A stretch of DNA of 20,454 bases from Thermoplasmata archaeon (GCA_025457845.1 JALOTO010000007.1:1-20454), one strand, 5' to 3'; positions 7,190-13,759 are shown, counted from the stretch's first letter. The notes: generated by a model from the letters alone, not told the origin. Translations and numbers: made by a program.

Positions 7190-7959
7190 GCCTTCGCCCC
7201 CCTGGCGAACGCCATGAATGCGTCCTCGAGCCCTGCCGTGTCGGTCCTGCGCATGAGGTCAGCCGGCGTCCCCTCCGCTATGAGGACCCCCTGGCGCATC
7301 ATGCCCACGACATCGCACCTGACGGCCTCGTCCATGTAGTGCGTGGTGAGGACGATGGTCTTCCCAGCGGCCTTGAGCCCGGCGAAGTAGGCCCAGAAGC
7401 CGGCGCGCAGCTCGGGGTCCACGCCGACCGTGGGCTCGTCGAGGAACACGAGCTCAGGGTCGTGCATCAGGGCGCACGCGAGCGAGACCCTGTGCCTCAT
7501 CCCTCCGCTCAGCTGGCCGACCAGGCTGTCCACCCGGTCTGTCAGGCCTATGACCTCGAGGAGCTGCTCCTCCCGCTTGCGAGTGTGCTCGGCCCCCATC
7601 GAGTATAGCCCGGCGAAGAACCCCATGTTCTCGCGGACCGTCAGGTCGTCGTAGACGGCCATCTCCTGGGGCATGTAGCCGATCCTGCAGACCTTGTCGG
7701 AGAGGGGGACCTCCTCGCCGAGCAGCCTGGCCTTCCCTGCCGACGGCCTGAGCAGCCCGACGAGCATCTTGATGGCCGTGGTCTTCCCGGAGCCGTTGGG
7801 GCCGATCATGCCGTACACCACGCCCTTCCCTATCCTCAGGTCGAGCGAGTCCACCGCCACGAGCCCGTCGAACTCCTTCCTCAGCCCCGTCGTCTCGACG
7901 GTGGGCGTATCCCTCCCGACGTCGACAGCCGCGGTCACCTTCCTCCCCTTCGTGCTCAT
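7186..7959 (-). CDS. ABC exporter ATP-binding subunit, 257 aa
   Basis: This is the cytoplasmic ATPase that powers the adjacent ABC-2 permease (CcmA/DrrA-like). Walker A is GPNGSGKTT near residues 53-61, the Q-loop is YMPQE, the signature is LSGGM, Walker B is LVFLDEP with PTVGVDP, and the H-loop is TTHYMDEA. All catalytic elements are intact and the length is normal. It begins with an ATG overlapping the TetR stop by 4 nt and ends overlapping the permease start by 4 nt. It is probably controlled by the upstream TetR gene product. Confidence 0.95.
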   Translation of the reverse strand: MSTKGRKVTAAVDVGRDTPTVETTGLRKEFDGLVAVDSLDLRIGKGVVYGMIGPNGSGKTTAIKMLVGLLRPSAGKARLLGEEVPLSDKVCRIGYMPQEMAVYDDLTVRENMGFFAGLYSMGAEHTRKREEQLLEVIGLTDRVDSLVGQLSGGMRHRVSLACALMHDPELVFLDEPTVGVDPELRAGFWAYFAGLKAAGKTIVLTTHYMDEAVRCDVVGMMRQGVLIAEGTPADLMRRTDTAGLEDAFMAFARGAKA

Positions 7960-8576
7960 GCCTCCTCACCTCCGGCCCTCATGCCGTCCAAGAACAGGGA
8001 GACGAACCCCCTGATGATCCTCTCGTCCTCCTCCGGCGTTGGCCGCTTCCCCGCGAGGAGCTCCGTCGTGATGAAGTACGCCTGGACCATGCCCATCAGC
8101 GCCCTCGCCGTCACCACTGGATCTGCCTTCCGCAGCCTGCCGGCGTCCATCTGGGAGGAGATGAATGAGGCGACGAGCGCCAGCCCTTTGTCGACAGCCA
8201 CCTCTGCGACCATCGCCCTGGTCTTCGGATGGCGCCAAGCGTCCCCTAGCAGGACCATGAACAGGTGCCGGTGCTGCCTGAGGGTGTGGAGTACCGTCCT
8301 GATGTTGTTCGCGATCTGCGCGTCGACACTGCCCTTCGACTCGAGGGTGACGGCCTCCACGACGGCGCCGAGGGGCCCGCGCTCGGCGATGACGGCGGCG
8401 AACAGCCCCTTCTTCGACCCGAAGAGCCTGAAGAGGGTGACCTCGTTGACGCCCGCGAGGTCGGCGATCTCCTTCGTCGTCGTGCCGTCGAACCCCTTCT
8501 CGCCGAACGCCTTGAGTGCGGCGTCCAGCGCCCGGTCCCTCGCGGAAGCGCTCGCCCTCCTGCCTGGTGCTCTCAT
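7956..8576 (-). CDS. TetR-family transcriptional regulator, 206 aa
   Basis: This is a one-component repressor. The N-terminal helix-turn-helix is clear: DAALKAFGEKGFDGTTTKEIADLAGVN, then VTLFRLFGSKKGLFAAV, the standard TetR_N pattern. The remainder is an all-helical ligand and dimer domain. The ATG at 8576 is preferred over a TTG at 8588, because the TATA-like box at 8601-8608 would start transcription about at the ATG, giving a leaderless message. It is first in the exporter operon. Palindromes at 8579-8598 overlap its own start region, so autorepression and ligand-induced export are likely. That is the usual TetR-exporter arrangement, not something shown here. Confidence 0.92.
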   Translation of the reverse strand: MRAPGRRASASARDRALDAALKAFGEKGFDGTTTKEIADLAGVNEVTLFRLFGSKKGLFAAVIAERGPLGAVVEAVTLESKGSVDAQIANNIRTVLHTLRQHRHLFMVLLGDAWRHPKTRAMVAEVAVDKGLALVASFISSQMDAGRLRKADPVVTARALMGMVQAYFITTELLAGKRPTPEEDERIIRGFVSLFLDGMRAGGEEA

Positions 8577-8578
8577 CG

Positions 8579-8598
8579 ATGCAAGCAAGCACTTGCAT
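8579..8598. promoter_or_regulatory. Candidate TetR operator overlapping the tetR start
   Basis: ATGCAAG (8579-8585) and CTTGCAT (8592-8598) are perfect inverted arms with a 6-nt spacer. A second 12-bp near-palindrome, GCAAG-CA-CTTGC (8585-8596), overlaps it. The site lies between the TATA-like box and the ATG at 8576, where a bound dimer would block transcription. Confidence 0.55.
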
Positions 8599-8600
8599 GC

Positions 8601-8608
8601 ATAAATAG
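8601..8608 (-). promoter_or_regulatory. TATA box for the tetR-exporter operon
   Basis: The minus strand reads CTATTTAT, centred about 28 nt before the ATG at 8576. This spacing predicts a leaderless or nearly leaderless message. Confidence 0.55.
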
Positions 8609-8681
8609 CTTGTCCGGGCGTCCCGCGGGGAGCGCGGTCGGGATTCTCCCGAGGTCACTGACGCACCTGTTTCTCAGGTCG

Positions 8682-8695
8682 ATGCATCGATGCAT
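8682..8695. promoter_or_regulatory. 14-bp perfect palindrome upstream of the GTPase promoter
   Basis: ATGCATCGATGCAT is its own reverse complement. It ends 5 nt before the TATA-like GTTAAATA at 8701-8708, a natural position for an activator or repressor. It shares the ATGCA half-site with the candidate TetR operator about 90 bp away in the same divergent intergenic region. Confidence 0.45.
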
Positions 8696-8700
8696 GAACG

Positions 8701-8708
8701 GTTAAATA
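8701..8708 (+). promoter_or_regulatory. TATA box for the GTPase operon
   Basis: GTTAAATA is centred about 34 nt before the ATG at 8739. It predicts a start near 8731 and a leader of under 10 nt with no Shine-Dalgarno. Confidence 0.55.
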
Positions 8709-8738
8709 GCCAACTGAGCATTCGATTGCTGTTCTGAG

Positions 8739-9251
8739 ATGGCCTCTCGAAAGTACATCCTCAAGGTGTGCCTCCTAGGAGACGGCGCGGTCGGGAAGAC
8801 CAGCCTCATACGGAGGTACGTCTTCGACGCGTTCGACGACAAGTACCTCGTCTCCTTCGGGACGAAGGTCTCGAAGAAGCTCGTGACGGTCGACGACGCA
8901 GAGGTCGACCTGATGATATGGGACATACTCGGCCAGAGGACCAACGAGTCGCTCCACGCGGCCTACTACAGGGGCGCCGCGGCCGCGCTGGCCGTATGCG
9001 ATTTCACCAGGCCCGCCACCATGGATTCGCTCAGCTCGTGGCTGACGAGCTTCAGGTCGGTGGTCGGAGACGCGCCTGTCATCATCCTAGCGAACAAGAG
9101 CGACCTTGAGCGGCAACTCACCATGGACGACCTCAAGGCTTTCGGGCAGTCCACGTCGTGCGACGTCCTCGAGACCAGTGCCAAGACGGGGCAGAACGTC
9201 GAGGAGGCCTTCTCCGCGATCTGCAGGAAGCTCGTGGGGGCCCCGAAATGA
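8739..9251 (+). CDS. Rab/Ras-like small GTPase, 170 aa
   Basis: This is a Ras-superfamily molecular switch, closest in look to Rab. G1 is GDGAVGKTS (14-22), G3 is WDILGQ (61-66) with the catalytic Gln66, G4 is NKSD (119-122) and G5 is ETSAK (145-149). The Rab hallmark YYRGA follows switch II at 76-80. The G2 position reads SFG where Rabs have TIG, so Ser39 probably replaces the effector-loop Thr. The protein ends GAPK, without Cys residues for prenylation, and has no membrane segment, so it is cytosolic unless a partner recruits it. It is first in its operon. Its stop overlaps the start of the V4R-DUF835 gene (ATGA), so the two products are made together. The GTPase assignment is secure; process and partners are inference. 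Confidence 0.93.
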   Translation: MASRKYILKVCLLGDGAVGKTSLIRRYVFDAFDDKYLVSFGTKVSKKLVTVDDAEVDLMIWDILGQRTNESLHAAYYRGAAAALAVCDFTRPATMDSLSSWLTSFRSVVGDAPVIILANKSDLERQLTMDDLKAFGQSTSCDVLETSAKTGQNVEEAFSAICRKLVGAPK

Positions 9252-10180
9252 GGACCATCCCCTTCTTCGTCATGCCAGGCGTGGCCCTGGCCCACCTCCG
9301 GGAGGAGCTGGAGATCGAGGAGGGGGAGAGCAAGGCGAAGCTCATGCTCTACAGGTACGGTCAGCGGTGTGGCACCGCTCTAGTCGAGAGCTACGGCCTC
9401 TCGTGCGCCAACCTCGGTGAGGTCAGGTCCGTCATCGAACCGATATGGATGGAGGCCGGCCTGAGCAGGATCCGCATCGACACCGCCGAGGAGGCCGACA
9501 TGATGGTCAACCTCGAGGACTCGATCGAGGCGAAGGAGGGCAACAGCTGCGAGTTCGCCAGGGGCTACCTCGCGGGCATAGTCTCCGCCCTCACCGGCAA
9601 GAGGTTCGAGGTCGAGGAGGTCGAGTGCGTCAGCCAGGGGTACATCTCATGCGTCATGCAGGTGTACGAGGTCGCCGACCAGCTCAGGCCCGTCAAGCAC
9701 ACGGACCTCGAGACGGCGAGGAAGTACACCCTCGACACCGGCTACTCCTACATCATCAAGGAGGAGATCCCGGACCAGGCCTTCGACATATTCGTCGACG
9801 CGGCCAAGCACGGAATCCCCGCGCTCTGCGTCACCAGGGAGTACCCTGAGAAGGTCAAGGAACGCTGGGACATCAGGGGAACGCCCTTCCTGTGGCTCTC
9901 GATGGACCAGGAGAAGGACTTCTCCAGGGACCCTTCCAACCTCGCCCTGCTCTACTCGGACATGAAGACCTTCATAACCGGGAACAGGGGCTGCATCGTC
10001 CTTCTCTCAGGGATCGAGTACCTCGTCTCCCAGAACGGCTTCAGCAAGGTGCTCAAGCTGCTCCAGCACCTCAACGACAAGATAGCGGTCACGGAATCCA
10101 CGCTCATCGTCCCTGTCAGCCCTCTCACGCTAGCTGAGCCCGAGCTCAAGATGCTGGAGAAGGAGCTGCGCTCGTTCTAA
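9248..10180 (+). CDS. V4R-DUF835 two-domain protein, 310 aa
   Basis: This is a soluble putative regulatory protein. Residues about 1-145 form a V4R (4-vinyl-reductase type) domain. Helical segments rich in MLYRYGQRCGTALVE lead to the diagnostic block EGNSCEFARGYLAGIVSAL, then VEEVECVSQGYISCVMQV, with Cys101, Cys127 and Cys135 as possible metal or ligand residues. Residues about 165-307 match DUF835: YIIKEEIPDQAFDIFVDAAKHG, then a FLWLS strand and GCIVLLSGIEYLVSQNGF, then a final PVSPLTLAEPEL segment. No signal peptide or membrane helix is present. The ATG at 9248 overlaps the GTPase stop by 4 nt, which is why the longer frame beginning inside the GTPase was not used. V4R is related to the TRAPP subunit Bet3, so action on the neighbouring GTPase is a reasonable hypothesis. 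DUF835 has no established activity that I know of. Confidence 0.85.
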   Translation: MRTIPFFVMPGVALAHLREELEIEEGESKAKLMLYRYGQRCGTALVESYGLSCANLGEVRSVIEPIWMEAGLSRIRIDTAEEADMMVNLEDSIEAKEGNSCEFARGYLAGIVSALTGKRFEVEEVECVSQGYISCVMQVYEVADQLRPVKHTDLETARKYTLDTGYSYIIKEEIPDQAFDIFVDAAKHGIPALCVTREYPEKVKERWDIRGTPFLWLSMDQEKDFSRDPSNLALLYSDMKTFITGNRGCIVLLSGIEYLVSQNGFSKVLKLLQHLNDKIAVTESTLIVPVSPLTLAEPELKMLEKELRSF

Positions 10181-10191
10181 GGTCGTCTTCC

Positions 10192-10644
10192 ATGAGGTAC
10201 GCTGTGATAGTCTGCCCCGCATGCGGGAAGGCGCGGGGAGTGGAGTCGGGGAGGAAGACCACGGCCTGCCAGTGCGGCAAGGAGATAGACGTCCAGAAGG
10301 TCAAGTTCCAGTACGAGACCGACTCCCCGATGGACCTCGCGAACGCCGTCGCGCAGGCGAACGCCCTCATCCTCGGGGGGGAGAGGCTCAGGAAGGAGCG
10401 CCGCTCGAAGAAGAAGGACCCGTTCGCGGCGGTCGCGGAGAAGGCGAAGGTCTTCAAGGACCCGCTCGAGAGGCTGAAGGCGGTCGCCCGCGAGCTGACC
10501 TCGGCGGGAGGGGACTTCGGGGTCGAGGAGCTGAAGAAGGTCGCGCCGCTCCTCGGAAGGATGACCGCCGAGGACATGGCCGCGAGGATGCTCGAGCACG
10601 GGATCGTCTACGAGACGGCCGACGGAAGGTTCAGGCTGGTCTGA
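10192..10644 (+). CDS. DUF1922-like zinc-ribbon protein with C-terminal winged helix, 150 aa
   Basis: The N-terminus (about 1-45) is a zinc ribbon. It has CPACGK at 8-13 and CQC at 26-28, set in an archaeal DUF1922-like context (VIVCPACGKA, then a K-TTACQCGKEIDVQKVKF strand). A highly charged Arg/Lys-rich stretch follows (LRKERRSKKKDP). The C-terminal 50 residues (GVEELKKVAPLLGRMTAEDMAARMLEHGIVYE) resemble a winged-helix DNA- or protein-binding module. It starts 11 nt after the V4R-DUF835 stop on the same strand, so it is third in the GTPase operon. The stop lies 3 nt from the convergent membrane-protein stop. The zinc site is seen; the winged helix and any nucleic-acid role are inference. 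Confidence 0.75.
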   Translation: MRYAVIVCPACGKARGVESGRKTTACQCGKEIDVQKVKFQYETDSPMDLANAVAQANALILGGERLRKERRSKKKDPFAAVAEKAKVFKDPLERLKAVARELTSAGGDFGVEELKKVAPLLGRMTAEDMAARMLEHGIVYETADGRFRLV

Positions 10645-10647
10645 GCC

Positions 10648-11316
10648 TCACTTCTTCTTCTGCTGCTGGAGCTTCTTGGCGTCCTGGATGAGCACGGGCA
10701 GGGAGAGCGTGTGGACCTTGTAGTAGGCGTAGATGACCACCGCCGACGCCGCCACCAGGCCGAGGTAGTTCAGGGGCGGCTCTATGATCTCGTACATGAA
10801 GAACGGGACCATGAACATGTTGTAGCCCAGGTGGACGAGGAGCGCCTCGGAGAGGTACGGCTTGACCTTCCCCCTGGCGACGCCGATGCCTATCATGGCG
10901 GTGGTGGAGCCGTGGAGGAGGACCAGCTGGACCCCGAGGAACGAGAACGCCAGCATGTCGATCACCCCGACATCGGCCACGGCGAGCGCGCTCGCGTAGA
11001 CCGTCGCGAAGGTGTACGTGGCCGCGATGCCAAGGCCGAAGGACAGCCCGTAGAACCCCGTGTCGATCTTGCGCTGGAACCTCTTGAGGTTGAGGACCGC
11101 AAGCTTGAGCAGGCATTCCATGAGGGCGAAGCCGACGATGAGGACGATCAGGGTCTCGGTCGACGACGCCGTCTGCCCCCACGACTCGAAGGCGAACAGG
11201 ACCATGCCGATGACTATCCCGAACGCGAAGAACGCGAAGATCTTCCTGTCGTCGAAGAACGGCTGCTGGACGGCGGGGTATGTGTAGTCCTTGAGGGTGA
11301 AGAAGAGGAGGGCCAT
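10648..11316 (-). CDS. PrsW-like multi-pass membrane protein, 222 aa or slightly longer
   Basis: This integral membrane protein has about six to seven hydrophobic helices and a Lys/Gln-rich cytosolic tail. It recalls the PrsW/CPBP intramembrane protease group: MECLLKL (E67, K71) for the EExxK motif, GFYGLSFGLGIAATYTF for motif II, LVLLHG (H135) for motif III and LLVHLGYNMF (H162, N166) for motif IV. The Glu normally ending motif II is absent, so activity is doubtful. The ATG at 11316 is the first canonical start, but the open frame continues 19 codons upstream through a hydrophobic stretch (LISIAAGIGFGPAM). It stops just at a perfect GGAGGTGA Shine-Dalgarno (11374-11381), so the real start may be non-canonical near 11367. 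It is divergent from the 11465 gene. The family call is tentative. Confidence 0.7.
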   Translation of the reverse strand: MALLFFTLKDYTYPAVQQPFFDDRKIFAFFAFGIVIGMVLFAFESWGQTASSTETLIVLIVGFALMECLLKLAVLNLKRFQRKIDTGFYGLSFGLGIAATYTFATVYASALAVADVGVIDMLAFSFLGVQLVLLHGSTTAMIGIGVARGKVKPYLSEALLVHLGYNMFMVPFFMYEIIEPPLNYLGLVAASAVVIYAYYKVHTLSLPVLIQDAKKLQQQKKK

Positions 11317-11373
11317 GGCCGGTCCGAAGCCAGCGATGCCCGCGGCTATGCTTATCAGGTCCGCCGTCGGGAC

Positions 11374-11381
11374 TCACCTCC
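11374..11381 (-). promoter_or_regulatory. Perfect Shine-Dalgarno without a canonical start codon
   Basis: The minus strand reads GGAGGTGA, a full anti-SD match. The next canonical start in the PrsW-like frame is the ATG at 11316, about 57 nt on. At normal spacing (6 nt) the codon is ACG (11367-11365). Confidence 0.6.
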
Positions 11382-11418
11382 GTCCATCGAGGATACCGGA
11401 AGTGCTCTTCGTTGATAA

Positions 11419-11426
11419 CTTTATAG
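11419..11426 (+). promoter_or_regulatory. TATA box for the 90-aa zinc-ribbon gene
   Basis: CTTTATAG predicts a start near 11449, leaving a leader of about 15 nt that contains GGAGTGA before the ATG at 11465. A 10-bp direct repeat, TAGGCTCCCC, lies at 11424-11433 and 11439-11448, straddling the region up to the start site. Read on the minus strand, the same A/T segment could serve the divergent PrsW-like gene. Confidence 0.5.
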
Positions 11427-11464
11427 GCTCCCCGGGCCTAGGCTCCCCCAAGGGAGTGAAGAGA

Positions 11465-11737
11465 ATGGTGAAGTGTTCCAGATGCGGTAAGAGCATCGGG
11501 GCGACCAAGGTGTGCCCCCACTGCGGCCACGGGCCGAGCCAGAGCGTCATGAGCAAGAGCGTCAAGAGGGTCGGGAAGGTCACGGGCGAGGTCATAGACA
11601 CGAGCCTGGACGTCACCGAGAAGGTCGTCAAGGGCGCGAAACCCGTCGTGAAGACCGTCCTCGAAGTCGGCAAGAGGGGCGCCCGCAGGGCAAGGGACGA
11701 GGCCAAGAGGATCGCGAAGGAAATGAGGGAAGACTGA
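11465..11737 (+). CDS. Small zinc-ribbon protein with helical tail, 90 aa
   Basis: The N-terminus MVKCSRCGKSIGATKVCPHCGHG is a compact zinc ribbon with two CxxC knuckles (Cys4/Cys7 and Cys17/Cys20). The rest is a long amphipathic, Lys/Arg-rich helical region (VGKVTGEVIDTSLDVTEKVVKGAKPVVKTV, then an Arg-rich end). No membrane helix is visible. The ATG at 11465 is supported by GGAGTGA 5 nt upstream and a TATA box 40 nt upstream. A longer in-frame start at 11291 would run through the divergent promoter and is rejected. The stop faces the PAPS-reductase gene with 2 nt between. I do not recognise a characterised family. Confidence 0.75.
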   Translation: MVKCSRCGKSIGATKVCPHCGHGPSQSVMSKSVKRVGKVTGEVIDTSLDVTEKVVKGAKPVVKTVLEVGKRGARRARDEAKRIAKEMRED

Positions 11738-11739
11738 GC

Positions 11740-13680
11740 CTAGCCTTCCCTCTTCTTCTTCGTCTTGTCAGTCTTCTTCGGAGCGGGGGCCGAGAGGTCG
11801 CCCGCCAGCTTGTCGAAGTAGTGCGCCACCACGCAGCTCTCGGCGCACTTGCCGCACATGTCGCACCGCTCCTCGTCGACAGTAATTCCTTCCTTGAGAG
11901 CGATGGCGCCCTTCTCGCAGGCCCTGACGCAGATTCCGCACTTGGTGCACATGTTCGCCCTGAGGACCGCCCGCGCCACGGCGTCGAAGTACCTCGATGC
12001 GTCCTCCGGGCTGTCGCCGACGGACGCGATCTGTCCGCCCGCGAAGACCTTCGCGTTGGCCCTCCTCGAGCCGACCATGACCACGCCGAACTCGTCGACC
12101 AGGTGGACATCCCCGACGGTCTTGAGCAGCTCGGAGGCCTGCTTCAGCCCCGCCGACGACGGGGTCATGAGCACCGCCTCTACGGAGTACCCTCCCGCGA
12201 CGCATGGGCTGATCCCCTTGAGCACCCTCATGGTGGCGGTGTCGGCCCTCCGCTCCTTCACCTCGATCCCGAGCCTGGACGCAAGCTCGTGCATCTTGGG
12301 CGGGAGCTGCTTCCATCTCCAGAACCCGTGTGTGGCGAACTCCTTGGGCAGGCCGTTCTCCTTGGCCCAGTCCTCGAGCCTGGCCTCCCACGCCTTGGCC
12401 ATGTCCGGGTTGAGCCTCGAGACCTCCGCGGCCTCGCTCGCCAGCGAGGATGGGCACATCCAGCAGCCGACCCTCTCGATGTCCTCGTCGTAGAGCCGGT
12501 TGTAGTCGAGCTTCCTCATGAGTATGTGCAGCCAGACGTCGAGGGCCGTCCAGTCGCGTATCGGGTTGACTATGACCTGCCCTGGGACGAACGGGTTCTC
12601 CTCTATCAGGTCCGTGTGGGCCCTGGTGAACGACTCGAGCCGCCTGTTCCCCTCGATGGTGAGGGTGCCGCTCGGGAAGTGCTCGCCTATGGCCTTCGTC
12701 ACGGGGGCGAGCTTGCAGACCTTGCAGCACCATCTGAAGTCCTTGGCCGGAGGTCCGAACGCCCCGAAGTTCTCGTCGAAGGCGTTCCCCGCGTGGGCGG
12801 TTATGAGCCGCAGCCCGTGCTCGTGGGCGTAGCGCTTGACATAGGACCTGGTCGTCGGGTGCTCGAGCCCGGTGTCGATGAATATGACCGCGAAATCCTT
12901 CGCGACGGACGAGACGAGGTCGAGTACAACGAGGCTGTCCTTCCCCCCGCTGAAGGAGACGCTCACGGGCAGTTTCCTCTCGGCGATGGCGTCCCTGACC
13001 TCGTGCTCGGCCTTCGCCCTCTTGGCGGCGAGGTACTGCAGGTTCGCCTTGATGACATCCTTCGGCCACGCCCTCTTCCTGGGGAGCAGCGGGCCCGCCT
13101 GCGTGAGGTCCCTGACCTTGATCCCCTTCTCGGCCGTGCGCAGGTCCTTGGCGTCGACCTTGGCCGAGCCGCAGCCGATGAACTTGCCCATCTGGATGAC
13201 GACCTCGTCCCCCGCCCTGATGCCAGGGTCGAACGACTCGATGGCGTCGGGGGGCAGGTACTTGCCCTTCATGTGCCCGTCGGCCTTCCTCAGCTTGACC
13301 ATCCTCTTCGGGTTCATGAGCGCGAGCATGCGCGCCCCGTCCATCCTGAGGGTGAGCGAGTAGTCCCTCTTCTCGAGGTCGTATGTGAGGAGCGCGACCC
13401 TCCTCCCGTCGATTATGACCTCGTCCGCGCGGTCCTCGCCGGAGCTCTTGTTAAGGACGAATATGTCCGGCACGAGCTGCTGGACGCCGAAGTGCTTCAG
13501 GAACAGGTACCTCAGCCTGCGCTTGGTGCCGTCGAGGGCTATCCTGACATCCCCGGGCGGGGAGAGGTCTATCTGCCAGCCCGGCTCGCCGCACTTTCCG
13601 CAGGTGCTCCCCACCAGGGGGACGTTGCACCTGTCGCACCAGAAGAGGGCGGGCCTGGCCTGGCCGTGTTGATGGTCCAC
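11740..13680 (-). CDS. PUA / PAPS-reductase-like / ferredoxin fusion protein, 646 aa
   Basis: This is an archaeal multidomain PP-loop protein. In order: a zinc ribbon (Cys15, Cys18, Cys27, Cys30); a basic linker; a PUA-like RNA-binding domain (about 85-175); a phosphoadenosine-phosphosulfate-reductase-type domain with the PP-loop SFSGGKDS (242-249), IDTGLEHP, and the cluster-type cysteines Cys318-Cys319-x2-Cys322 with GCWMCP (Cys406, Cys409); then a C-terminal 2x[4Fe-4S] ferredoxin (Cys578, 581, 584, 588 and Cys606, 609, 612, 616). The tail is Lys-rich. It starts with GTG at 13680, about 28 nt from a TATA-like box, so the message is probably leaderless. The PUA plus PP-loop plus Fe-S layout suggests sulfur transfer to, or reduction on, an RNA or protein. 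Sulfate assimilation is the other option. Exact chemistry is not established by the sequence. Confidence 0.88.
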   Translation of the reverse strand: MDHQHGQARPALFWCDRCNVPLVGSTCGKCGEPGWQIDLSPPGDVRIALDGTKRRLRYLFLKHFGVQQLVPDIFVLNKSSGEDRADEVIIDGRRVALLTYDLEKRDYSLTLRMDGARMLALMNPKRMVKLRKADGHMKGKYLPPDAIESFDPGIRAGDEVVIQMGKFIGCGSAKVDAKDLRTAEKGIKVRDLTQAGPLLPRKRAWPKDVIKANLQYLAAKRAKAEHEVRDAIAERKLPVSVSFSGGKDSLVVLDLVSSVAKDFAVIFIDTGLEHPTTRSYVKRYAHEHGLRLITAHAGNAFDENFGAFGPPAKDFRWCCKVCKLAPVTKAIGEHFPSGTLTIEGNRRLESFTRAHTDLIEENPFVPGQVIVNPIRDWTALDVWLHILMRKLDYNRLYDEDIERVGCWMCPSSLASEAAEVSRLNPDMAKAWEARLEDWAKENGLPKEFATHGFWRWKQLPPKMHELASRLGIEVKERRADTATMRVLKGISPCVAGGYSVEAVLMTPSSAGLKQASELLKTVGDVHLVDEFGVVMVGSRRANAKVFAGGQIASVGDSPEDASRYFDAVARAVLRANMCTKCGICVRACEKGAIALKEGITVDEERCDMCGKCAESCVVAHYFDKLAGDLSAPAPKKTDKTKKKREG

Positions 13681-13704
13681 GGGCCTGGCTATGCGGCGGC
13701 CATG

Positions 13705-13711
13705 TAAATAA
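13705..13711 (-). promoter_or_regulatory. TATA box for the PUA/PAPS-reductase gene
   Basis: The minus strand reads TTATTTA, centred 28 nt before the GTG at 13680. This spacing puts the transcript start at the initiation codon, supporting GTG as a leaderless start. Confidence 0.55.
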
Positions 13712-13759
13712 CTTATCCACCCTGACCTCGGCCGACAACGCCCGGCGGTCCTGAGGAAG

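Noticed and set aside
9158..9247. Upstream extension of the V4R-DUF835 gene
   Set aside because: The 30 extra codons lie inside the GTPase in a different frame; the ATGA overlap at 9248 is the natural start.
11512..13707. Very long plus-strand open frame (731 codons) opposite the PAPS-reductase gene
   Set aside because: It is an antisense shadow of a high-GC gene. The minus strand shows intact PP-loop, PUA and ferredoxin motifs; the plus translation is low-complexity and rich in Arg, Gly, Leu and Pro.
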